Notes: generated by a model from the letters alone, not told the origin. DNA of 64,000 bases from Actinacidiphila oryziradicis (GCF_005047355.1 NZ_SUMC01000028.1:1-64000); one strand, 5' to 3'; shown: positions 27,482 through 41,181, numbered from the stretch's first letter. A program made the numbers and translations.

Positions 27482-28099
27482 TCAGGTGATTTCTCCGGCG
27501 GGCGCGGGGAGGTACTCCGTCGCGGCATCGAGCAGCCATTCGGCCAGATATCCGGCGAACGAGGAGCGCACCAGTACCCAGAATCCGGGCTCCGGTTCCT
27601 CCGACGCCACCAGTACCACCTGTGCGCGGGCCAACGTGGTCTGGGCGCAGCGGCCGGGGCCGAAGGCGCGGGGGTGGAGGTCGAGTGAGCAGCCGTGGGC
27701 CAGCAGGTCGCGGGCCCGGTCACCGGCGACGAGGAGGGTGGTGCGCTGGGCCGAGACATCGGTGACGGCGGCGTGCTGCTCCCCGACGGCGCTGCGCAGC
27801 CGGGCCTCCAGGTCGGCCTGGGTGCCGGCGGGGCCGACGATGAGCCATTCCTCGGGGCCCAGCCACAGGGCGGTGAGGCCGCCGCCGCGCACGCTGGTGT
27901 TGGGGGTGAGCGGCAGCGGGATGCCCAGGGCGAGTTCGACGGCGTCCGCCGGCCCCTTGGGGTCGAGGCGGACGTTGACCTGGGCGAGGAAGGGCAGTTC
28001 CGCCAGGATCAGCGCTCCGTCGCAGTCGTGGGTGGCGGCGGCGAGCCGCTGCGCGGCGTGCGCCAACGGACTGCGGCGGGTTGTGGTGGTGTCAGCCAT
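27482..28099 (-). CDS. soxG: Heterotetrameric sarcosine oxidase gamma subunit
   Basis: 205 aa. SoxG-type sequence: SPLAHAAQRL, PFLAQVNVRLDPKG, LPLTPNTSV, LWLGPEEWLIVGP, VTDVSAQRTTLLVAGDRARD LL-type helix, CSLDLHPRAFGPGRCAQT, and FWVLVRSSFAGYLAEWLLDA. It is structurally related to the glycine-cleavage T fold and stabilises the oxidase. The start overlaps the end of the SoxD-SoxA gene by 8 bp, making this the last gene of the betaine/sarcosine operon. Confidence 0.93.
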   Translation of the reverse strand: MADTTTTRRSPLAHAAQRLAAATHDCDGALILAELPFLAQVNVRLDPKGPADAVELALGIPLPLTPNTSVRGGGLTALWLGPEEWLIVGPAGTQADLEARLRSAVGEQHAAVTDVSAQRTTLLVAGDRARDLLAHGCSLDLHPRAFGPGRCAQTTLARAQVVLVASEEPEPGFWVLVRSSFAGYLAEWLLDAATEYLPAPAGEIT

Positions 28100-31000
28100 C
28101 GCGGCGTGCCCCCTCGGGGTCGTAGAGAACCGGGCTCGCTACCGTGACCGGGACCAGCCGGTCACCCACGGGTGCGTACAGCCGCTCGCCGATGCGGTCC
28201 TGGCCGCCCCGGACGAGGGCGAGCGCGAAGGTCCGGCCGAGCGCGGCGCTGCGGTAGCTGGAGGTGACATGTCCGAGCATCGGCACGGGTGGCGCGGGCA
28301 GCGGGTCCTCCGCGACCAGGTGGGTGCCTTCGGGCAGGAAGAAGGCGGGGTCCTCGGGAAGCAGCCCGACCAGGTGCTTGCGGTCGGCGCGGCTGCCGCC
28401 GGCGCGGGCGTAGGAGCGCTTGCCGATGAAGTCGGGCTTCTTCTTCGACACCACCCAACTCATGCCGAGGTCCTGCGGGGTCACGGTCCCGTCGGTGTCC
28501 TGGCCGACGATCGGGTAGCCCTTCTCCGCGCGCAGGACGTGCATCGTCTCGGTGCCGTATGGGGTGATGCCCAGGGGGCGCCCGGCCTCGTACAGGGCGT
28601 CCCAGAGCTCCGGAGCGTCCCAGGGGAGCACATTGATCTCGTAGGCGAGCTCGCCGGAGAAGCTGATCCGGCACACCCGGGCCGGGATTCCGGCGACGGT
28701 CGTGTCGCGCCAGGCCATGAACGGGAAGCTGTCCTTGTCCACGGCGAGCTCCGGGGCGAGGCCGCCGAGGACCTCGCGGGAGCCCGGCCCGACGAGGGCG
28801 ACGGTGGCCCACTGCTCGGTGACCGACGCGCAGTGCACGCGCAGTTCGGGCCACTCGGTCTGGAGCCACTCCTCCATCCAGTCGAGTACGGCGGCGGCGT
28901 TGCCCGTCGTGGTCGTGACCAGGAAGCGGTCGGTGGCGAGACGGATGACGGTGCCGTCGTCGAAGACCATGCCGTCCGGGCGGCACATGACGCCGTAGCG
29001 GATCATGCCGACCTTCAGGGTGCTCATCATGTTGGTGTAGAGCCGGTCCAGGAAGACGCCCGCGTCCGCTCCCTGTACGTCGATCTTGCCAAGGGTCGAG
29101 GCGTCCATGAGGGCGACGCCCTCGCGGGCGGCCCGGCACTCGCGCAGGACGGCGGCCTCCAGGTTCTCGCCCTCCCGTGGGTAGTACCAGGGGCGCTTCC
29201 ACTGGCCGACGTTCTCGAACAGGGCCCCGTGGGCGACATGCCAGTCGTGCAGCGCGGTCACCCGGACGGGGTCGTGGAGCGCTCCCCGGTAGCGGCCGGC
29301 GAGGGTGGCGAAGCCGACGGGGGTGTACGGGGCCCGGAAGGTCGTCGTCCCCAGGTCGGCGATGTCCAGGCCGAGGAGGTGGGCGACGACGCCGCCGGCG
29401 AGTACGCCCGAGGTCTTGCCCTGGTCGTTGGCGGTGCCCGCGGTGGTGTAGCGCTTGAGGTGCTCCATGGAGCGCATGCCTGCGCCGGTGCCCTTGGCGA
29501 GGTCGGCGACGGTGACATCGCGCTGGAGGTCGACGAAGGAACGGGTGGTGTCAGCTGCGGGGACCACGAACAGGTGCGCGGCCGGGGTCCGGGGCTCCTC
29601 GGCGGTCTCGGGCAGCGGGAGCGGTTCCGGGGCGGTGAAGCCCTCCGCCTCGGTCGCGCGGGCTCCGGCGGCGGCGCCGTCGGCGAGGCAGCCGGGCAGG
29701 TCGAGGACGCCGCGGGCGGCGCCGGCGGCCTCCACCGACTGGCGGGCGGTGTCCGGGACGAACGAGCCGAGCTCCTCGTCGTACCGCAGCTTCCCGCCGG
29801 ACTGGCTGAAGAGGTGGACGACGGGATTCCAGCCACCCGAGACCAGTAGCAGGTCGGCGGGGATCACCCGGGGCGTCCCGGCAGGTCCGGCCACGGTCAC
29901 CGACGAGATCCGCGGATCGCCCGTGGTGCCCAGCGCGGCATGCCCCGCCAGCACCTCGATGCCCGCCTGGGCGGCGCGGCGCGCCCACTCCCCCGGTTCC
30001 GGCCGGGTGTCGACGACGGCGGCGATGTCCACGCCCGCGGCAGCGAGGCCGAGGGCGGCGGCATAGGCGCTGTCGTTCGTGGTGAAGACCACCGCGCGCC
30101 GGCCCGGCAGGACGCCGTACCGGCCGGCATACGTACGGGCGGCACCGGCGAGCATGACGCCGGGGCGGTCGTTGTCGGCGAAGGCGAGCGAGCGCTCGTG
30201 GGCGCCGGTGGCCAGGACGACCCGGCGGGCGCGGATCCGCCAGACGCGTTCGCGGGAGACGTGCGCCGGGGCCCGGCCGCCGAGGTGGCTGGTGCGGCGT
30301 TCGACGGCGACGAGATGGTTGTCGTCGTAGTAGCCGAAGACCGTGGTGCGGCGCAGCACCCGCACCTCGGGCGCCGCCTCCAGCTCGTCACCGACGGAGG
30401 CGGCCCAGTCGGGGAGGTCGCCCGTTCCGAGGAGGCTGCCGCCGAGCTCCGGCTGCTCGTCGGCGAGGATGACGCGGGCGCCGCTGCGGGCGGCGGCTGC
30501 CGCCGCGGCGAGCCCGGCCGGTCCGGCGCCGACGACGAGCAGGTCGCAGTGGGCGTGCACGGCGTCGTAGCGGGCCGGGTCGGGTTCGGTGGCGAGGCGT
30601 CCCTGGCCGGGGAGGCTGCTCGCGACAAGGCCGTCGTACAGCTCGACGGTCGTCGCGGGCAGCATCGGCTCCGGGAAGGGTGCCTCGATCTGGACGACGG
30701 CGTTCGGCTCCTCGCTGCCCGCCGAGAAGATGCCACGCGGGCGGCCGAGCTTGATGCTGGTGGCGGCCTGGTGGACGCCGTTCGCGAGCAGCGCGGAGGC
30801 GAGGGTGTCGCCGCGGTAGCCCTGGTACTCGACGCCGTCGAAGCGGAAGCTCAGCGGCTCCCCGCGCGATACCCGGCCGCCGTGCGGCAGCCGGAAGGAC
30901 TGAGAGCTCGTGCCGCTTACCGCGCCCTCGCCTCCGGCCGCTCGCTGTGTCCGATCATGCGCCTCCGGCGCGTGGCCCTGTCGGCGCTTCTCGACGCTGC

Positions 31001-31340
31001 GCTCGCTCGTTCCTCGCACGCTCGTTCCCGGCGCTTTCGGCAGGGGCGCGGCCTTTGACTCGGCGGCCGTCACCGGCCTTGGTTCGCCGGTCCGGTAGAC
31101 GGCGAGGATCTCGTTGGTCGCCGTGTTCCGGACGGCGTTGAACCAGCGGCGGCAGCCGTCCCCGTGGTTCCATCGCTCGGCATACGGCCCCTTGGCGTTG
31201 TCGCGGAAGAAGAGGAAGCGGGCCCACTCGTCGTCGGTCAGCGCCGAGGGGTCCTGGGGGTAGGCCACGTGTGCCTGACCGCCGTAGTGGAATTCGGCCT
31301 CGTCGCGAGGCCCGCACCAGGGGCATGGGATGAGCAGCAT
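28092..31340 (-). CDS. soxDA: Sarcosine oxidase delta-alpha fusion (SoxD-SoxA in one frame)
   Basis: 1082 codons without a stop. Residues 1-85 are a SoxD subunit with the zinc-finger-like start (LIPCPWCGPRDEAEFHYGG) and WNHGDGCRRWFN. Residues ~90-144 are a low-complexity linker. Residues ~145-1082 are SoxA: the N-terminal 2Fe-2S-like domain (SFRFDGVEYQGYRGDTLASA), NAD(P)/FAD GAGPAG (271-276), VLATGAHER, and the C-terminal GcvT-like folate domain (KVGMIRYGVMCRPDGMVFDD, GPGSREVL). SoxD and SoxA are normally separate genes. Around the junction I find no ATG/GTG/TTG with a ribosome-binding site in the alpha frame; GTA occupies the place where SoxA would start. SoxA oxidises sarcosine's methyl with tetrahydrofolate. 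It is either a fusion or an unusual internal start. Confidence 0.85.
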   Translation of the reverse strand: MLLIPCPWCGPRDEAEFHYGGQAHVAYPQDPSALTDDEWARFLFFRDNAKGPYAERWNHGDGCRRWFNAVRNTATNEILAVYRTGEPRPVTAAESKAAPLPKAPGTSVRGTSERSVEKRRQGHAPEAHDRTQRAAGGEGAVSGTSSQSFRLPHGGRVSRGEPLSFRFDGVEYQGYRGDTLASALLANGVHQAATSIKLGRPRGIFSAGSEEPNAVVQIEAPFPEPMLPATTVELYDGLVASSLPGQGRLATEPDPARYDAVHAHCDLLVVGAGPAGLAAAAAAARSGARVILADEQPELGGSLLGTGDLPDWAASVGDELEAAPEVRVLRRTTVFGYYDDNHLVAVERRTSHLGGRAPAHVSRERVWRIRARRVVLATGAHERSLAFADNDRPGVMLAGAARTYAGRYGVLPGRRAVVFTTNDSAYAAALGLAAAGVDIAAVVDTRPEPGEWARRAAQAGIEVLAGHAALGTTGDPRISSVTVAGPAGTPRVIPADLLLVSGGWNPVVHLFSQSGGKLRYDEELGSFVPDTARQSVEAAGAARGVLDLPGCLADGAAAGARATEAEGFTAPEPLPLPETAEEPRTPAAHLFVVPAADTTRSFVDLQRDVTVADLAKGTGAGMRSMEHLKRYTTAGTANDQGKTSGVLAGGVVAHLLGLDIADLGTTTFRAPYTPVGFATLAGRYRGALHDPVRVTALHDWHVAHGALFENVGQWKRPWYYPREGENLEAAVLRECRAAREGVALMDASTLGKIDVQGADAGVFLDRLYTNMMSTLKVGMIRYGVMCRPDGMVFDDGTVIRLATDRFLVTTTTGNAAAVLDWMEEWLQTEWPELRVHCASVTEQWATVALVGPGSREVLGGLAPELAVDKDSFPFMAWRDTTVAGIPARVCRISFSGELAYEINVLPWDAPELWDALYEAGRPLGITPYGTETMHVLRAEKGYPIVGQDTDGTVTPQDLGMSWVVSKKKPDFIGKRSYARAGGSRADRKHLVGLLPEDPAFFLPEGTHLVAEDPLPAPPVPMLGHVTSSYRSAALGRTFALALVRGGQDRIGERLYAPVGDRLVPVTVASPVLYDPEGARRDG

Positions 31341-31388
31341 GGGTTCGGCTCCGCAGTGTTGTTTTCGTTCGCCTCCGGGCGCTTGACC

Positions 31389-31412
31389 CGCTGCCGAGGC
31401 TCCTCGGCAGCG
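31389..31412. repeat. Intercistronic hairpin between soxB and soxDA
   Basis: A perfect 10-bp stem, CGCTGCCGAG/CTCGGCAGCG, with a 4-nt loop lies in the 91-bp gap. Without a T-run it is more likely an mRNA processing or stability element than a full terminator. Flanking sequence (GCAGCGGCGCGCCCTTTGGCTC) resembles a stretch inside the soxDA linker near 31040-31065. Confidence 0.6.
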
Positions 31413-31431
31413 GCGCGCCCTTTGGCTCACT

Positions 31432-32667
31432 TCAGTGGGCCACCGCGGCCGCGCCGTGCTCGTCGACGAGCGCGCCGGTGGTGAAGCGTTCGAGCGAGAA
31501 GGGGGCGTTGAGCGGATGGGGTTCGTCGTGGGCGATGGTGTGGGCGAAGACGGAGCCGACTCCCGGCGTGGCCTTGAAGCCGCCGGTTCCCCAGCCGCAG
31601 TTGAGGTAGAGGCTGTCGACGGGGGTGAGTCCGACGATCGGCGACGCGTCCGGGCTGACGTCCACGATTCCGCCCCAGGTGCGCAGGATGTGCGCGCGGG
31701 CGAAGACCGGGAAGAGTTCCAGGGCGGCTGCCATCTGGGCTTCGATGATGTGGAAGGCACCGCGCTGGGTGTACGAGTTGTACGCGTCGATACCCGCGCC
31801 CATGACCAGCTCGCCCTTGTGCGCCTGGCTGACGTACACATGCACCGCGTTGGACATCACGACGGTGGGGTGCACCGGCTCCAGCAGCTCGGAGACCAGG
31901 GCCTGCAGCGGGTGGCTCTGCAGCGGCAGCTCGAACCCGGCCATGTCCGCCAGCACCGAGGAGTGTCCGGCCGCGCACAGCGCCACCTTGCCGGCGGCGA
32001 TCGGGCCGAGCGAGGTCCGCACTCCGGTCACCCGGCCGTCCCGGATGTCGATGCCGGTGACCTCGCAGTTCTGGATGAGGTCGATGCCCGCCGCGTCGGC
32101 GGCGCGGGCCAGGCCCCAGGCGACGTGGTCGTGCTTGGCGATGCCCCCGCGCGGCTGGTAGGTGCCGCCCATGACCGGGTAGCGCACATCCGGGGAGATG
32201 TTGACGATCGGGCAGACTTCCTTGACCTGCTGGGGGTCGAGCCACTCCGCGTCCACGCCGTTGAGCCGGTTGGCCTCCACCCGGCGGACGCTGTCGCGTA
32301 TGTCCTGGAAGCTGTGCGCGAGGTTCAGCACACCGCGCTGGGAGAAGAGGACCGGGTAGTCGAGGTCCTCCTCCAGCCCCTCCCACAGTTTGAGCGCGTG
32401 CTCGTAGATTCCGGCGCTCTCGTCCCACAGGTAGTTGGACCGGATGATGGTGGTGTTACGGGCCATGTTGCCGCCCGCGAGCCAGCCCCGCTCCAGCACC
32501 GCGACATTGGTGATGCCGTGGTTCTTGGCCAGGTAGTGCGCGGTGGCGAGGCCGTGTCCGCCGCCGCCCACGATGATCACGTCGTACGAGCGTTTGGGCT
32601 CGGGTGAGCGCCACAGCCAGTCGGGATGCTCGGGGAGCTCCGCTCCGGGGGTACGGGGAGTCATCAC
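31432..32667 (-). CDS. soxB: Heterotetrameric sarcosine oxidase beta subunit
   Basis: 411 aa. The FAD-binding Rossmann motif is [20 protein letters not shown] (residues ~29-48). [14 protein letters not shown], and [18 protein letters not shown] with the histidine that binds FMN covalently in SoxB proteins, follow. The catalytic half ends with [23 protein letters not shown] 32667 or ATG 32664 both follow CAGGAGACGC. It forms the core oxidase with SoxA, SoxD and SoxG: sarcosine + O2 gives glycine, H2O2 and methylene-tetrahydrofolate. It lies downstream of the dimethylglycine dehydrogenase gene, separated by a dispersed repeat. Confidence 0.95.
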   Translation of the reverse strand: MMTPRTPGAELPEHPDWLWRSPEPKRSYDVIIVGGGGHGLATAHYLAKNHGITNVAVLERGWLAGGNMARNTTIIRSNYLWDESAGIYEHALKLWEGLEEDLDYPVLFSQRGVLNLAHSFQDIRDSVRRVEANRLNGVDAEWLDPQQVKEVCPIVNISPDVRYPVMGGTYQPRGGIAKHDHVAWGLARAADAAGIDLIQNCEVTGIDIRDGRVTGVRTSLGPIAAGKVALCAAGHSSVLADMAGFELPLQSHPLQALVSELLEPVHPTVVMSNAVHVYVSQAHKGELVMGAGIDAYNSYTQRGAFHIIEAQMAAALELFPVFARAHILRTWGGIVDVSPDASPIVGLTPVDSLYLNCGWGTGGFKATPGVGSVFAHTIAHDEPHPLNAPFSLERFTTGALVDEHGAAAVAH

Positions 32668-32693
32668 GCGTCTCCTGAATGGTGCGGTGCGAG

Positions 32694-32780
32694 CAAATCC
32701 AGCCCGTCCGGCGTTTGAGGACTGGGGGTCCCCCCAGGCCCGCAGGGCGTAGGGGGCGGTTCTGGGGCGGAGCCCCAGGA
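32694..32780. repeat. Dispersed streptomycete intergenic repeat with hairpin
   Basis: The sequence reads CTCAAACGCCGGACGGGCTG on the minus strand plus a CTGGGGCTCCGCCCCAG hairpin. I recognise it as a repeat found after many streptomycete genes; a degenerate cousin (CCCCTCAAACGCC) occurs near 42280. It probably attenuates transcription between the dimethylglycine dehydrogenase gene and soxB. Confidence 0.65.
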
Positions 32781-32787
32781 CATGGGC

Positions 32788-35324
<2,537 letters not shown>

Positions 35325-35370
35325 GAGGTCCCTGCCGCCCGCCCGGACGGGTTCGCACAGACACGCAAAA

Positions 35371-35411
35371 GCCGTGCCCGGCGGGCTGACAACCACCCCG
35401 CCAGGCACGGC
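35371..35411 (-). terminator. Rho-independent terminator after proX
   Basis: A GCCGTGCC(T)GGCGGG-type stem pairs across a 10-nt loop (35371-35385 with 35396-35411, one bulge). On the minus strand it is followed by TTTTG. It ends the aldehyde dehydrogenase-proVWX transcript before the separately promoted dimethylglycine dehydrogenase gene. Confidence 0.85.
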
Positions 35412-35434
35412 GATTACTTTCCGCGAGCGTCGGC

Positions 35435-36430
35435 TCAGCTCTTCCCGAGCCAGGCCTTGACCTTGGCCTGGTTGGCGTCGACCCACTTCTTCGCCGCGGC
35501 ATCGTCCGTCAGCTTGTCCTGCGCGATGTACTTCGCGACGAGGTTCTGATCGGCGTTCGTCCAGTTGAAGTTCTTCACCAGGTCGTAGGCCGGGCTGCCG
35601 GAGTCCGCGAACGTCTTACTGACGATCTTGTCCAGGTTGTACACCGGGTAGTCACAGGCGACCTTCTGCGGGTCGGCGTCGCAGCCGGTTGTGTACTTCG
35701 GCAGGTTCACCTTGACCAGCGGGACCTCCGAGAGGAACCACTGCGGCTCGTAGAAGTACCCGAGGACAAAGGTCTTCTTGGCCTCCGCCTGGCGGAACGC
35801 CGTGATCAGAGCGGCCTCACTGCCCGCGTACACGACCTTGTAGTTCAGCTTGAGATTCTTCACAAGAGCGGCGTCATTGGTGACATACGACGGGTCGCCG
35901 TCCAGCAGCTGGCCCTTGCCGCCCGACTCGGAAGTCTTGAACTGGGCGGCGTACTTGTCGAGGTTCTTCCAATCGGTGATGTCCGGGTACTTCTTCGCCA
36001 GCCACGGCGGTACGTACCAGCCGATGACGCCCTTATTGCCGGTCTGGCCGGCCGAGACGGCCGTCTTCTGCTGCGTTATGTACTTCTTCTTGAGGTCGTC
36101 ATGGCCCCAGTTCTCCAGGACCGCGTCCACCTCGCCGGTTCCGAAGCCCTGCCAGGCGACCTCCTCCTTGAGGTCCTTCTTCGTCACCGTACAGCCGAGT
36201 TCGGTCTTGGCGACGTACGCGACGACAGCCGCGTCGGCCTCGTATCCGACCCAGGGGTTGACGGCCAGGTTGAACGCTCCGCACTTGCCGGAACTGCTGC
36301 CGCTCGACGGACTCGACGCACCTATCTTGGCGCCGCTGCAGGCGGTGAGCGCGAGGCCCAGCGCCGCCAGTCCAGCCATCCCGGCCCGCCATCTGGCGGG
36401 GCGGGACCCGGTGATGAGGTTTCCTGTCAT
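35435..36430 (-). CDS. proX: Glycine betaine-binding lipoprotein
   Basis: 331 aa. Signal peptide with lipobox (LGLALTACSG) and a serine/glycine linker. The OpuAC domain has AVNPWVGYEADAAVVAYV, a W-P/W-V-G-Y block that supplies the aromatic cage, then VAWQGFGTGEVDAVLENWGH, GVIGWYVPPWLAKKYPDI, and GYFYEPQWFLSEVPLVKV. These are standard betaine/proline-betaine ligand residues. It follows the permease gene in the proVWX order and is closed by a strong terminator. It delivers betaine for catabolism and osmoprotection. Confidence 0.92.
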   Translation of the reverse strand: MTGNLITGSRPARWRAGMAGLAALGLALTACSGAKIGASSPSSGSSSGKCGAFNLAVNPWVGYEADAAVVAYVAKTELGCTVTKKDLKEEVAWQGFGTGEVDAVLENWGHDDLKKKYITQQKTAVSAGQTGNKGVIGWYVPPWLAKKYPDITDWKNLDKYAAQFKTSESGGKGQLLDGDPSYVTNDAALVKNLKLNYKVVYAGSEAALITAFRQAEAKKTFVLGYFYEPQWFLSEVPLVKVNLPKYTTGCDADPQKVACDYPVYNLDKIVSKTFADSGSPAYDLVKNFNWTNADQNLVAKYIAQDKLTDDAAAKKWVDANQAKVKAWLGKS

Positions 36431-36486
36431 ATGTGGTGCCTCCAGTGCTTGTTGCTGTGCCCGCAGAGCCTTGCCGTTGCCGCGCA

Positions 36487-38474
36487 TCACTGCCTTCCGG
36501 ACACGTTCCCGCTGCGCCGCGCCGCCGCTTGCGTGATCCGGTCGAACATGACTCCGAGCAGAACGATCGCGAGGCCGGCGGCGAGGCCCTTGCCGTACAG
36601 ATCGCCCTGCGAGAAACCGGCTACCACGTCGTAGCCGAGAGCGCCCGCGCCCACCAGCCCTCCCATGACGACCATGGACAGGACGTAGATAAGGCCCTGA
36701 TTCGTCGCGAGAGTCAGGGCACTGCGTGACATCGGCAGCTGCACCTTGGTGATGATCTGCCAGGTGTCCGAGCCGGCCGCCGTCGCCGCCTCGACCGTGG
36801 TCTCCGGCACCGCCCGTATCCCGTCTGCGATGATCTTGATCGTCACGGGAGCGGCGTAGACGACGGCGGCGACGATCGCCGTGAACCGGCTCGCGGCGAA
36901 CAGCGCCAGGAACGGCACGAGGTAGACGAACGAGGGCATGGTCTGGCCCGCGTCGAGGACAGGGCGGATCAGCCGGTCGGCCACGGTACTGCGTCCCATC
37001 CAGACACCCACCACGATGCCGAGCAGCACCACGATCAGCGTAGCCAGCACCGTCGACGCCAGCGTCGCCATGCTGTCGGACCACACACCCGTCCCGAACA
37101 GCAGGCCCACACAGCCCGCCGCCGTGACGCCCGCGCGCCACCCGCCGAGCACCGCACCGAGGGCGACCAGGACCGCGCCCACCAGCCACCAGGGGGACTC
37201 GGTCAGCAGCGTCTGGAAGGGGTTGAGCAGCGCGGTGGTGACCGAGTTCTTGATGCCGTTGGTCACTCCGCTGAGGTCGTTCTGAGCCCAGGTGGTCACC
37301 GAGTCCGCCGCTTTGGCGATCGAACCGCCGATGCCGCCGCTGCCGGGGAACTCCGCCGCCCATACGTAGGTGTAGGACACGTACGCGCATACGGCGACGG
37401 CCACGCCACCGGCCAACAGCAGCGGACGGCGCAGCTTCTGGAACCGGTTGCCCCGTCGTTTGGCGTCCTCGGTGCGGTTGCCGGCCGCGGTCGTGACCCG
37501 GTCGAGCACGATGGCCATGACGACGATGGCGAGACCGGCGTTGAAGGCGGTACCGACGTCGAGCGATTCCAGCGCCTGCATGACGACCTTGCCCAGACCG
37601 GGCGCGTCGATCAGAGCCGCGATGGTGACCATGGAAAGCGCGGACATGATGGTCTGGTTCACGCCCATCACGACTGTGCGCTTGGACATCGGCAGCAGCA
37701 CCTTGATGAGCGTCTGCCATCGGGTCGACCCCAGCGACTCGGCCGCCTCGACCGTGGTGGCCGGCACCGCGCGGATGGCGTGCGCGGTGATACGTATGGC
37801 GGGAGGCGCGGCGTAGATCAGAGTGGCGATCACGGCGGACGCCGAGCCGATGAGGAAGAACAGCGTCAGCGGGGCCAGGTAGACGAAGGTCGGCATCGTC
37901 TGCATGACGTCCAGGACTGGCGTCAGGATCCGGTTCACCCGGTCGGACACCCCCGCCCACACGCCGAGCGGGATGCCGACGAGAAGGGAGATGAGGACCG
38001 CCGACAGGGTGAGCGCAAGGGTGTCCATGCTCTCCTGCCAGAGCCCCTGCAGCCCGAAGAAGGCGAACCCGGCGACGGCCAGCAGAGCGACCCGCCAGTT
38101 CCCGAAGGCCCACGAGACGTAACCGGCGATGGCCACGACGCCCAGCCAGCCGATCGTGGGCACCGGGCGGCCGCCCGACGGCTGGGAGATCAGCGACTGG
38201 ATGAAGGTGACGAAATTGCTGATGGCCAGCTGGATCTCGTTGAAGAAGTAGAGGAAGAGCGGGTTGCTGTTGCGGTTGGCACCGATGGAGTCGTTGAGCG
38301 AGTTGAACCAGCGGTGCAGGCCCGTCAGGCTGGACTGGTCCAGCGCGAGCGTCTGGTGGCCGCGCAGGACGGCGAACAGCACGAGCCAGCCGACCAGGAC
38401 CCCGGCCACCACGGTCCGGCGGCGGACCTTGAGCACCGGCGCGAGTCGCGCGGTCGTCCCGGCGAGAACCGCCA

Positions 38475-38478
<4 letters not shown>
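36487..38478 (-). CDS. proW: Glycine betaine ABC transporter permease with two permease domains in tandem
   Basis: 663 aa, about twice the size of ordinary ProW. Each half carries its own conserved permease block. The first is [19 protein letters not shown] with [20 protein letters not shown] and [20 protein letters not shown]. The second is [20 protein letters not shown] with [20 protein letters not shown] and [20 protein letters not shown]. The halves are joined by a basic stretch near residue 330-350 ([16 protein letters not shown]). A single polypeptide can thus replace the usual ProW homodimer. The start overlaps the proV stop by 4 bp. Confidence 0.93.
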
Positions 38479-39593
<1,115 letters not shown>

Positions 39594-39647
39594 TATCGAC
39601 CTCTCTTCGGATGGCACGGCAGCGCCTGACGTCGGTGGCAGGAACGC

Positions 39648-41117
39648 TCAGCCGCGGAACCAGTACTGCGCACTGGGTCGGATGTTCTGCCAGATGTGCT
39701 TGGGTTCGCGGTACTCCTCCAGGCCGGTGGGCCCCAGCTCCCGGCCCACGCCCGAATGACCAAACCCACCCCATTCCGCCTGTGGCACATAGGGGTGGTA
39801 GTCGTTGATCCATACGGTGCCGTGCCGCAGCCGTCGCGCGACCCGCTGGGCCTTGCCCGCGTCCTGCGTCCATACCGCGCCCGCGAGCCCGTACTCCGTG
39901 TCGTTGGCGATGCGTACGGCATCGTCCTCGCCGGTGAAGCGCTCGACGGTGAGCACCGGGCCGAAGGACTCCTCGTGCACCACCCGCATGTCCTGGCGGC
40001 ACTCGTCGAGCACGGTCGGCAGATAGTAGAAACCGCCGGCCAGAGCCTCGTCGTCGGGCCGCTGCCCTCCGCAGCGCAGCACAGCGCCCTCCGCCAGGCC
40101 CTGCGCCACGTACTCCTCGACCTTTCCCAGGTGCTGGGCGGAGATCAGCGCCCCCGTCTCGGCGTCGGGGTCAAAGGGGCCGCCCAGCCGGATCCGCCGG
40201 GCGCGCCGCACCACCTCGTCGACGAACGCGTCATGCAGCGAATCCTCGACAATCAGCCGCGCACCGGCCGAGCAGACCTGGCCGGAGTGGAGGAAGACGG
40301 CCGTCAGCGCGAAGTCCACCGCCGCCTCGAAATCGGCGTCGGCGAACACTACGTTCGGGTTCTTGCCGCCCAGTTCCAGCGCGACCTTCTTCACCGAGGC
40401 GGCGGCCGTGGCCATGATCTGCTTGCCCGTGCCGAGCCCGCCGGTGAACGAGACCATGTCCACCCCGGGATGCTCGGAGAGCGGCGCGCCGACCTCGGGC
40501 CCCGCGCCGAGTACGAGATTGGCCGCTCCGGCCGGCAGCCCGGCCTCCTCCAGCGCGCGCATCAGCAGGACCGAGGTGGAGGGGGTGAGCTCGCTGGGCT
40601 TGAGGACCACCGTGTTGCCGGCCACGAGGGCGGGCGCGACCTTCCACGAGGCCTGGAGCAGCGGATAGTTCCACGGGGTGATGAGCCCGCACACCCCGAC
40701 CGGCTCATAGACCACCCGGCTGATGGCGTCGTCACGCCCGGTGTCGATGACCCGTCCGGCGCTGGTGCCGGCGATCCCGCCGTAGTACCGGAAGCACGAG
40801 ACGACATCGGCGATGTCGTACTCGCTCTCCACCAGGCGCTTGCCCGTGTCGAGCGACTCGGCGCGGGCGAATTCCTTGGCGTCGCGCTCGATCACATCGG
40901 CGGCGCGCAGCAGCAGGGCGCCGCGTTCCCGTTCCGGGGTCAGCGGCCAGGGCCCGTCGTCGAAGGCGCGCCGGGCCGCGGCGATCGCGATCTCCGTGTC
41001 GGCCCGGGTCCCCTCCGACACGGTCGCGACAAGAATGCCGTCGGCGGGGCAGCGGATCTCGCGGTGGCCACCCGCCACCGCCTCGCACCAAACGCCGTCG
41101 AGATACAGATCTGCCAC
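39648..41117 (-). CDS. betB: Betaine aldehyde dehydrogenase-type NAD(P)-dependent aldehyde dehydrogenase
   Basis: 489 aa, standard ALDH length. Landmarks are ITPWNYPLLQASWKVAPALV (N150 oxyanion hole), VSFTGGLGTGKQIM, KKVALELGGKNPNVVF with general base Glu248, HSGQVCSAGARL with nucleophile Cys282, and EESFGPVLTVERF. It ends with GREL-type betaine aldehyde dehydrogenase sequence (GHSGVGRELGPTGLEEY). GTG 41117 is preceded by GAAGGG. It converts betaine aldehyde to betaine and heads the operon with proVWX, so synthesis and import of betaine are expressed together. Confidence 0.9.
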   Translation of the reverse strand: MADLYLDGVWCEAVAGGHREIRCPADGILVATVSEGTRADTEIAIAAARRAFDDGPWPLTPERERGALLLRAADVIERDAKEFARAESLDTGKRLVESEYDIADVVSCFRYYGGIAGTSAGRVIDTGRDDAISRVVYEPVGVCGLITPWNYPLLQASWKVAPALVAGNTVVLKPSELTPSTSVLLMRALEEAGLPAGAANLVLGAGPEVGAPLSEHPGVDMVSFTGGLGTGKQIMATAAASVKKVALELGGKNPNVVFADADFEAAVDFALTAVFLHSGQVCSAGARLIVEDSLHDAFVDEVVRRARRIRLGGPFDPDAETGALISAQHLGKVEEYVAQGLAEGAVLRCGGQRPDDEALAGGFYYLPTVLDECRQDMRVVHEESFGPVLTVERFTGEDDAVRIANDTEYGLAGAVWTQDAGKAQRVARRLRHGTVWINDYHPYVPQAEWGGFGHSGVGRELGPTGLEEYREPKHIWQNIRPSAQYWFRG

Positions 41118-41166
41118 GCGCGGAGCCCTTCAGGCTGGCTGTAACACTCATTGCGTCTTTGGTTCG

Positions 41167-41181
41167 TTGCGTATCACGCAT
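41167..41181. promoter_or_regulatory. Palindromic site between betB and purU (candidate IclR operator)
   Basis: TTGCG-TATCA-CGCAT, one mismatch from TTGCG-N5-CGCAA, also reads as a perfect TGCGT-ATC-ACGCA. It lies about 50 bp upstream of the betB start, in the divergent betB/purU gap. Confidence 0.6.

Noticed and set aside
27486-29849. 787-codon plus-strand frame opposite soxG and soxDA
   Set aside because: Low-complexity A/G/R/V protein with no start context. The minus-strand genes are certain.
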